Part shown: piece after piece, positions 1 through 6,200 of the stretch
Numbering within the stretch: the first letter of the stretch is position 1
Layout of the letters: the number at the start of each line of letters is the position of its first letter
From: UBA9547 sp044349205
Lineage (GTDB): Bacteria; Bacteroidota; Bacteroidia; Cytophagales; UBA9547
Direction: 5' to 3'
NCBI GenBank assembly: GCA_044349205.1
Contig: JBIKRJ010000122.1
Location: forward strand, 1-7,268
DNA length: 7,268 nucleotides
The notes under the pieces: generated by a model
Told to the model about the DNA's origin: nothing
Databases searched by the model: none
The model's input: the letters and a program-made list of their open reading frames with translations, nothing else
Position numbers and translations under genes: made by a program

Positions 1-25
1 AAATAATTTACTGTTTTGGTTCTTT

Positions 26-619
26 TTATGCAACGCCAAGTTGCTTTTTTTCTTTTTGTACGAACTCTTGTATCTCGGGGAAAAATTGTTCGAATTCTTT
101 ATGAAAAAGTAAGTAATCGTCTTCAAGATCAACAATAGAAGAGGCCATTGTATTGGAAAAATGTACTCTTGCTTGCATCCCTTTTAGTGTTAGGGCAATG
201 CCTTGAAGAGAAGCATAATTCACAAGCCAGTTTTGACGAATCATGTACTCCAATAGCAGGTGTATTTTGTTGGGCATTAGATGTTTATTGTGGTTCAGGA
301 ACTGATAACTGTTTTGTGCAAAAAGTGGTAGGGGAGTAGCAGAGTATTCGAGCCAATTGGCCGCCAAGAAATGATCGTAGATGACATCGGAAACTACTGG
401 TGCATATTTGGCCGCACTTTTTCTGAGGCGTACCACGGTTTGTTTTACGATAGGGTGGCTGTCGGTAAATTGGTCTATTTTTCGATGAAGTTGTATGCCC
501 CTTTGTATGTTAGTGGGGTAATCATTTATCTCTTTGCCACGAATGGAATCGGCAATAAAATTCCCTATGATGAGTCCATCGTCGTTTCCAGCCAAATAAA
601 GATGGGCCAAGAAGTTCAT
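26..619 (-). CDS. acpH: Acyl carrier protein phosphodiesterase (AcpH/DUF479 family)
   Basis: The 197-residue product has the family's usual length (about 193 in E. coli) and opens with the hallmark MNFLAHLYLA. Conserved polar residues follow in order: H6, GNFIAD at 19-24, GI-LHRKID at 41-49, FTD-HP at 51-56, and D78 with YDHFLA at 81-86. By family knowledge this HD-like metalloenzyme removes the 4'-phosphopantetheine arm from holo-acyl carrier protein in the cytoplasm, giving apo-ACP. The start is the only ATG that keeps the conserved N-terminus. The gene follows the atpDC terminator on the same strand, so it is probably transcribed separately, although I see no clear promoter in the 63 bases between them. 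No frameshift or missing motif is visible. The family call is firm; the exact substrate in this organism is inferred. Confidence 0.85.
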   Translation of the reverse strand: MNFLAHLYLAGNDDGLIIGNFIADSIRGKEINDYPTNIQRGIQLHRKIDQFTDSHPIVKQTVVRLRKSAAKYAPVVSDVIYDHFLAANWLEYSATPLPLFAQNSYQFLNHNKHLMPNKIHLLLEYMIRQNWLVNYASLQGIALTLKGMQARVHFSNTMASSIVDLEDDYLLFHKEFEQFFPEIQEFVQKEKKQLGVA

Positions 620-676
620 TTATCAATTCAATTTATACCAATTTACTAAAAAGGCGCTTCAGTGTTGATAGCCATC

Positions 677-707
677 AAAAAAAAAGGCAACCAATTTGGT
701 TGCCTTT
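677..707 (-). terminator. Intrinsic terminator of the atpDC operon
   Basis: A perfect 10-bp inverted repeat (683-692 with 698-707, loop AATTT at 693-697) has a GGCAACC/GGTTGCC core. Read on the minus strand, the stem is followed at once by nine T residues (A677-A685 on the plus strand, three of which also lie in the stem). It lies 25 bases below the atpC stop, where an operon terminator is expected. On the plus strand only a weaker CATTTTTG tail follows, so it acts mainly leftward. Confidence 0.9.
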
Positions 708-731
708 CATTTTTGCAATAAAGATTGAATT

Positions 732-977
732 TTAAGCAACTATTTTTTCTGCTAACAAAACCACTTTGTTTTTGAGTACTTCTACCACACCACCGTCTAT
801 TGTGAAAGTTTTTTCTTCATTGGCGGTTTTAATTTTTACCAGACCAAGCGTGCAAGTGCTTATCATGGGTGCGTGTTTTTTCAATACTTGAAAACTACCG
901 TCAACCCCAGGAAATGTCGCTGAAATGACTGTCCCTTCGTAAATTTTTTTCTCTGGCGTGATGACTTCTAAATACAT
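732..977 (-). CDS. atpC: F1Fo ATP synthase epsilon subunit (short form)
   Basis: The 81-residue product matches the N-terminal beta-sandwich domain of the F1 epsilon subunit. It begins MYLEVITPEKKIYEG and carries the conserved turn PGVDGSFQVLKKHAPM at 23-38, followed by the glycine-containing strand IDGGVVEV near 60-67. The subunit sits in the central stalk and couples gamma-subunit rotation to the c-ring. It ends at about residue 81, so the C-terminal two-helix domain of E. coli epsilon (about 139 residues in all), which mediates auto-inhibition, is absent. Short forms are usual in Bacteroidota, so I do not read this as damage. It lies 73 bases downstream of atpD on the same strand and is followed by the operon terminator. 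Confidence 0.93.
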   Translation of the reverse strand: MYLEVITPEKKIYEGTVISATFPGVDGSFQVLKKHAPMISTCTLGLVKIKTANEEKTFTIDGGVVEVLKNKVVLLAEKIVA

Positions 978-1050
978 ATTGATTCAAAATTTTTAAGTAC
1001 AAAGTTCAAAGTTGAGCAAGCCTTGTGACTAACTACCTACGACTTTATAC
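978..1050. other. atpD-atpC spacer with tandem heptamer
   Basis: This 73-base AT-rich spacer lies between two genes that are otherwise co-oriented and functionally paired. It holds a perfect tandem copy of CAAAGTT (1000-1006 and 1007-1013). I see no terminator and no good promoter here, so atpC is most likely translated from the atpD transcript. Confidence 0.5.
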
Positions 1051-2556
1051 TTAGTTTTTTACAGCTTCTGCCATTAGTTTTTCTCCTTTGGCAATCGCTT
1101 GGTCTATCGTTCCTACAAGGTTGAAAGCAGCTTCAGGTAGGTGATCCAACTCACCATCAATAATCATATTGAACCCTTTGATGGTTTGTTTAATGTCCAC
1201 CAACTCGCCCTTCAAACCAGTAAATTGCTCGGCTACGTGGAATGGTTGCGAAAGGAAACGTTGTACGCGTCTTGCACGGTTTACCACTTGTTTGTCTTCC
1301 TCCGAAAGTTCGTCCATACCAAGAATAGCGATGATATCTTGCAATTCTTTGTAACGCTGCAAAATTTCTTTTACGCGTTGTGCAGTGTTGTAGTGGTCGT
1401 CGCCCAATACTTCTTTAGAAAGAATCCTGGAGGTAGAATCCAAAGGATCCACGGCAGGATAAATTCCCAACTCTGCGATTTTACGCGACAATACTGTAGT
1501 AGCGTCCAAGTGAGCGAAAGTTGTAGCAGGTGCAGGGTCGGTCAAGTCGTCGGCAGGTACGTAAACCGCCTGAACAGAGGTGATAGAACCTCTTTTAGTG
1601 GAGGCGATACGCTCTTGCATGGCACCCATTTCGGTGGCCAAGGTAGGTTGGTAACCAACAGCAGAAGGCATACGACCCAACAAAGCCGACACTTCAGAAC
1701 CTGCTTGTGTAAAACGGAAAATATTGTCGATAAAGAAAAGGATGTCGCGGCCTTTGCCTTCGCCATCACCATCACGGAAATATTCAGCCACAGTTAGTCC
1801 CGTTAGAGCTACACGCGCGCGGGCTCCTGGGGGTTCGTTCATTTGACCAAATACGAAAGTAGCTTGCGAGTCTTTGAGCGCATCCATGTCAACTTTGCTC
1901 AAATCCCAACCGCCTTCTTCCATTGAATGTTTGAAAGCTTCGCCATACTTCACGATGCCCGATTCTATCATTTCGCGTAGAAGGTCATTTCCCTCGCGGG
2001 TGCGCTCGCCTACGCCAGCAAATACAGAAAGACCTTCGTATGCTTTTGCGATATTATTGATAAGTTCTTGAATCAAAACGGTTTTACCCACACCGGCACC
2101 ACCAAAAAGGCCAATTTTGCCTCCTTTTACATACGGTTCCAAGAGGTCTATTACCTTGATACCCGTAAACAAAACTTCAGAAGAAGTGGAAAGTTCCTCG
2201 AATTTAGGAGCATTGCGGTGTATGGGAAGTTTGTTTTTGCCAGAGGGCTGTGATATTCCGTCGATAGCATCGCCTACTACATTGAAAAGGCGACCTTTGA
2301 TTTCTTCACCAGTAGGAATAGCGATGGCTGCACCGGTATCCACTACGTCGATGCCGCGTTGCAGACCTTCAGTACCTTCCATTGAAATGGTACGTACGCG
2401 GTCTTCGCCCAAGTGTTGTTGAACTTCTAAAACTAGTTTTTGACCGTTGGGCTTGGTCACTTCCAATGCGTTAAAGATTTTGGGTAGTGCGCCACCTTCG
2501 AACGATACGTCTACTACGGGGCCAATCACTTGGGTAACTTTACCTATGTTTGCCAT
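1051..2556 (-). CDS. atpD: F1Fo ATP synthase beta subunit (catalytic)
   Basis: The 501-residue product is full length. It carries the P-loop GGAGVGKT at 152-159, the GERTREGND motif at 183-191 (catalytic Glu and Arg region), the Walker B strand DILFFID at 271-277, the alpha/beta family signature PAVDPLDSTS at 367-376, and the DELSEED loop at 415-421 that contacts gamma. With alpha it forms the cytoplasmic F1 hexamer that makes ATP from ADP and phosphate. It exceeds the E. coli subunit (460 residues) mainly through about 27 extra residues between GND and the VFGQMNEPPG strand (residues about 200-235), plus a short Gly-rich insertion near 263-270; both are typical of Bacteroidota. The ATG gives the standard MANIGKVTQVIGPVVDV start. 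No Shine-Dalgarno is evident, as is common in the phylum. It heads the atpD-atpC pair; alpha, gamma, delta and the Fo subunits are not in the window. Confidence 0.98.
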   Translation of the reverse strand: MANIGKVTQVIGPVVDVSFEGGALPKIFNALEVTKPNGQKLVLEVQQHLGEDRVRTISMEGTEGLQRGIDVVDTGAAIAIPTGEEIKGRLFNVVGDAIDGISQPSGKNKLPIHRNAPKFEELSTSSEVLFTGIKVIDLLEPYVKGGKIGLFGGAGVGKTVLIQELINNIAKAYEGLSVFAGVGERTREGNDLLREMIESGIVKYGEAFKHSMEEGGWDLSKVDMDALKDSQATFVFGQMNEPPGARARVALTGLTVAEYFRDGDGEGKGRDILFFIDNIFRFTQAGSEVSALLGRMPSAVGYQPTLATEMGAMQERIASTKRGSITSVQAVYVPADDLTDPAPATTFAHLDATTVLSRKIAELGIYPAVDPLDSTSRILSKEVLGDDHYNTAQRVKEILQRYKELQDIIAILGMDELSEEDKQVVNRARRVQRFLSQPFHVAEQFTGLKGELVDIKQTIKGFNMIIDGELDHLPEAAFNLVGTIDQAIAKGEKLMAEAVKN

Positions 2557-2593
2557 ACTGATGTTAAATGGAGAAAATCGATTTTTCGGATTG

Positions 2594-2624
2594 CAAAACT
2601 ATACTTTTCTGATTTATTCACCAA
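2594..2624 (-). promoter_or_regulatory. Bacteroidota-type promoter for atpDC
   Basis: On the minus strand a TTG (2624-2622) is followed after 20 bases by TAGTTTTG (2601-2594). This matches the Bacteroidota sigma-ABfr consensus of a TTTG-like -33 element and a TAnnTTTG -7 element 19-21 bases apart; only the first T of the -33 box is missing. The expected transcription start would leave a leader of about 30 bases before the atpD ATG. Confidence 0.6.
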
Positions 2625-2826
2625 CAGAAATTATTTCTGCTTATTTCAAATAATGCAGACTCGCAAAATTCATTATCGATTAAACGTTTGCCATAGCTTC
2701 TTTTATTTAGCCGTTTCAAACGTGTATACTTTAATTTTTAATCTTTTAGTTCCAGTCTAATTAAAATTTTCTGCGAATCAAATAGAAATTTTATTCGTTA
2801 AACCATGTTTTTTCTTTTTAAAGTCA

Positions 2827-2834
2827 TAGTTTTG
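2827..2834 (+). promoter_or_regulatory. Possible -7 element facing the giant gene
   Basis: The octamer TAGTTTTG fits TAnnTTTG exactly and is identical to the atpD -7 element, in the opposite orientation. No good TTTG lies 19-21 bases upstream (only a T-rich run), so the promoter call is weak. If used, the transcript would carry a leader of roughly 255 bases that includes the hairpin at 2851-2888. Confidence 0.3.
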
Positions 2835-2850
2835 TAAGTTACAATTCAAA

Positions 2851-2888
2851 ATTGGGTGTTTAAAAAGCTTTTTGAACTTCTACCCAAT
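2851..2888 (+). other. Two-part hairpin in the leader region
   Basis: ATTGGGT (2851-2857) pairs perfectly with ACCCAAT (2882-2888). Inside, 2858-2867 pairs with 2868-2877 over ten positions with one T:G wobble (2861/2874). The only asymmetry is the unpaired TTCT at 2878-2881. The inner arm has no loop as drawn, so a real RNA would open a few central A-T pairs. No U-run follows directly on the plus strand, so it is not a classic terminator. It may be a leader RNA structure or a protein-binding palindrome. Confidence 0.45.
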
Positions 2889-2982
2889 CTAACTATACAA
2901 AAATTTTATTCGTCTGTTGTCTTGTATTGCCTAATGCTTTTGGGCGATAGATGAAAATAAGTTGTCGTTTTTGATTTCAAAA

Positions 2983-3011
2983 TTTGAACTAAGAAGAAAT
3001 TCGGTAGTTTG
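2983..3011 (+). promoter_or_regulatory. Weak promoter-like pair upstream of the giant gene
   Basis: TTTG at 2983-2986 is followed after 18 bases by TAGTTTG (3005-3011), one base short of the TAnnTTTG consensus. It would give a leader of about 80 bases. The spacing and -7 element are both slightly off, so this is only a candidate. Confidence 0.25.
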
Positions 3012-3097
3012 CTTATTTCTGCAATAAATCATTTATGAACACAAAGCATTTATAGAACTATTCATACAGTCCTTTGACAACAGTATTGTAAAAATAA

Positions 3098-3202
3098 ATG
3101 AGTACACATTTCATTATTTCGTTGAAAAAAAGGTTGAGCGTACCAACATGGTGCTTTTTATCTTTCATTCTGTTGGCGATATTTTCAAATGGAAGTTTTG
3201 CT
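3098..3202 (+). other. Signal peptide (residues 1-35)
   Basis: A basic stretch KKR at 10-12 is followed by a hydrophobic core around 18-30 (WCFLSFILLAIF) and a small-residue end SFA, with predicted cleavage before Q36. There is no lipobox Cys at the cleavage site, so a Sec signal peptidase I substrate is expected rather than a lipoprotein. Confidence 0.85.
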
Positions 3203-6200
3203 CAAAATTGTTACACTACTTGGAATTCCTCTTCTCAATATGGCCCGGGTACCTCGTGTGGTGGAGGCACACCTTTTCAGGTAAATTACAAGGGTAGAAA
3301 TTATTCTGCGAGGTATTGTAATAGCAATAGTGCACCCGATTTAAATTCTTGCTGTAGTTATTCCAATTGGATTGATGAGGGTGCTTGCGTAACGTGTACG
3401 TTACTTCCCGGGAGTGTTGGCACAGCGCAGTCAATTCCAAGCAATTCAATTCCAAATCCTTTGACCAACATTACTTCAGCAAGTGTAACTAATGGAGGCA
3501 CCTTAACATATACATGGCAAAGATCTACAGACAACAGTACTTGGGCTGATATTGCGGGCGCCAACTCAAATGTTTATGCCCCGGGAGTTATCGCAACAAA
3601 AACCTATTTCCGTAGAAAAGTAAGTGTAACTGGTTGTGGTGAAGCATTTACTCCCAGTGTTTTAATTAACATTATAATAATTACGAATGTCGATACCGAT
3701 AAAGATGGCATATTAGATGCAGTTGATTTAGACGATGATAATGATGGAATTTTAGATTGTGTAGAAAATGGATTTGATCAAGTAACATTATCTAAAGTTT
3801 ATAATGTTGCGGGTACTGCAAATTATCAAACTGGAAACGAAATTCAGTTAACTCCTGATTTAAACAACCAGGCAGGGTCAGCAATGTCATTTGGTAAAAT
3901 AGATTTCAACAAAGATTTTAACTTTAATGTAGAATTATTTTTAGGTTATAACGATGCTGGTGCCGATGGGATGGCAATAGTGTTTCATAACGATCCAAAT
4001 GGTGTAAATGCAGTAGGTATACAGGGCAGTGGTTTGGGTGCTTCGGGAATACAAAACGGAATAGCCATCGAATTCGATACATGGGATAATGGAGAAGTAC
4101 CTGAAGATCATACACATATTAAACTATCTAGTACTTGGGCTGAATTAACTCCAATCAATAAGTTGCCAAATATTGAAGATGGTCAATGGCACTTGGTGAA
4201 TTTTAATTGGAATGCTTCGACACAGACTTTGAATTATTCGTTTGATGGTAATTTAATAACATCGTACAGCAATGATTTAGTATCAAATGTTTTTAATAAT
4301 GAATCAAATGTTTATTTTGGATTTACAGCTAGTACGGGTGGAGCTAGGAATGAACAAAAAATCCGTTTTCCCGATTCGTTTTGTAGTTACCCTATTTTTA
4401 AGGACACAGATAATGATGGTGTTGTCAATTCATTGGACACAGATTCCGACGGCGATGGTTGCCCCGATGCTATTGAAGGTGGAGCTGCATTTAAGATTAC
4501 TGATTTAAGCGGTCAAATTTTAGCAGGAAATGTTGATGCCAATGGAGTACCTACAAAAGCAGGTGCAAGCGGACAGACAGTTGGAACCAGTGCAAACAGT
4601 GCAGCTAAAGATGTGGAATGTATCAACTGCGATATTAAACCAGCGATGCCGCAAGTAAATGGAGTTTCTTCTGAAATGATTTACAGTTTTGTGTATGACG
4701 CCCTACAACCGCTCAATGCCACAACCCCTGTTTTCACAGCAGGAAAACAATATAAATTTAAAGTAACCGGCACATACTCACTTTGGACAAACGACCCCAG
4801 TAAAAATCCATTAGATGCCGCATATCGATTTGCTGATCAATACACCGGAGTACCCATAGGTACACCTTTGGAATTGACGTACATTAAATTAAATGGTGCC
4901 ACACATCCTAGGCCAGTACCAAATCAGTACAATCCATTACATGAGTATTGGTTTAATTTCACGGGTACAGGTTCGGCACTCAACTTTGCGTATGCTGACA
5001 GTTTTTTCCCAGACAATCACGGTACTTTGACCTACACTTTTTATTCTACTATAGATACCATTAAAGTGTGTGCTAGTGCAACCACTACATCTCTTGGCAA
5101 GTTTGTTACTGGTACAAACTTGCAATGGTATACTAGCAAAACAGGAGGGGTCGGTAGTTCAATCGTTCCGGGTGTAAACAATTCAGTTGCTAATTTTTAT
5201 GAATATTGGATTACACAAACCGTAAACGGTTGCGAAAGTGAAAGAACTCCTTTGTATTATAAAGTTTTAAGTAAACCAGTGGTTTCTTTAGGAAATGATA
5301 CGACCATTTGCCAAGGCCAAAAAATTACTTTATACGCGGGTATTGCAAATACTTACAAATGGAATGATAATTCAACTTTGCAAACTTTTTTAGTATCGAG
5401 TGCTGGGCAGTATAAAGTTACAGTTACCAATTCAAATAACTGTAAAGCAACAGATTCGATTAATGTGTTATATAAAAATTGCAATAGTGGTTTGATAGTA
5501 CCTGATACCTTAACAATTTGTAAAGGAGAATCAGTAACTATCAACGCTAAAAATATTAAAACGCCTAAATGGGAAAGTTCAGAACCATTGACAAAAGTGA
5601 ATGATAGTACCATTACTGCTACTCCCTCTAAAACTGCGAAATATTATGTAACATCTTATACTAAAAATCTAAATTCTTTAACAAACGGTGATTTTGAAAT
5701 ACCAAATATAGGTAGTGGTTTTGGTATTGTAGATGCAAGTTCTGTAAATGGATGGAAAACTACTGCAACTGATAATCAGATTGAAATCTGGAACAAAGAT
5801 ATGGGTGTTGCTGCCTATTCAGGTAATCAATTTGTAGAATTGAACGCCAATATGCAATCTGCACTTTATCAAGATGTTGCAACTATTCCTAGATCAAATT
5901 TAATTTGGGGTTTTGCGCACAGAGGAAGAAGTGGTATCGAAACAATTGAATTCGAAGTTGGCCCCCCTGGCGGACCTTACACCAAAATTGGATCTTACAG
6001 TGATGCCTTGGCTTGGGGGTATTATTCCGGTGTTTATGAAGTTCCAACAGGGCAAACTACCACTAGATTTTATTATTCATCAAAAGACCCTGGATCTGTA
6101 GGAAATTTCATTGACGCAGTTGAATTTTTTACTACAGAAGAACAGAAAGACAGTGTAGTTGTAATTGTAAATCCACTTCCCACTGTAGTGGCCAACGGCA

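Larger units (their letters stand above)
2557..3097. other. 541-bp divergent intergenic region
   Basis: This AT-rich stretch separates leftward atpD from the rightward giant gene. Stops are frequent in all frames and I see no convincing protein or known RNA gene. It contains the atpD promoter (2594-2624), the palindromes AAACGTTT (2682-2689) and CGTTTCAAACG (2712-2722), an octamer TAGTTTTG at 2827-2834, a two-part hairpin at 2851-2888, and a weak promoter-like pair at 2983-3011. The length suggests that the giant gene has a long or regulated leader, but that is inference. Confidence 0.6.

Noticed and set aside
148..339. Small plus-strand frame whose start looks like a lipoprotein signal (LVLGQC near its N-terminus)
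   Set aside because: It lies wholly antisense within acpH, which has strong family motifs. It has no promoter or ribosome site, and the rest shows no domain; the resemblance is most likely chance from the complement of hydrophobic codons.
1141..1797. 218-codon plus-strand frame opposite atpD
   Set aside because: It is antisense to the catalytic core of a full-length, highly conserved gene. Its product is of low complexity in composition and resembles no protein family.
2447..2760. Short plus-strand frames overlapping the atpD start and the intergenic region
   Set aside because: They overlap the atpD 5' end and promoter antisense, and their composition is that of AT-rich noncoding DNA.
2851..2888. 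Hairpin as a terminator
   Set aside because: There is no immediate T-run on the plus strand. On the minus strand there are only four T, and no leftward gene lies to its right to be terminated.
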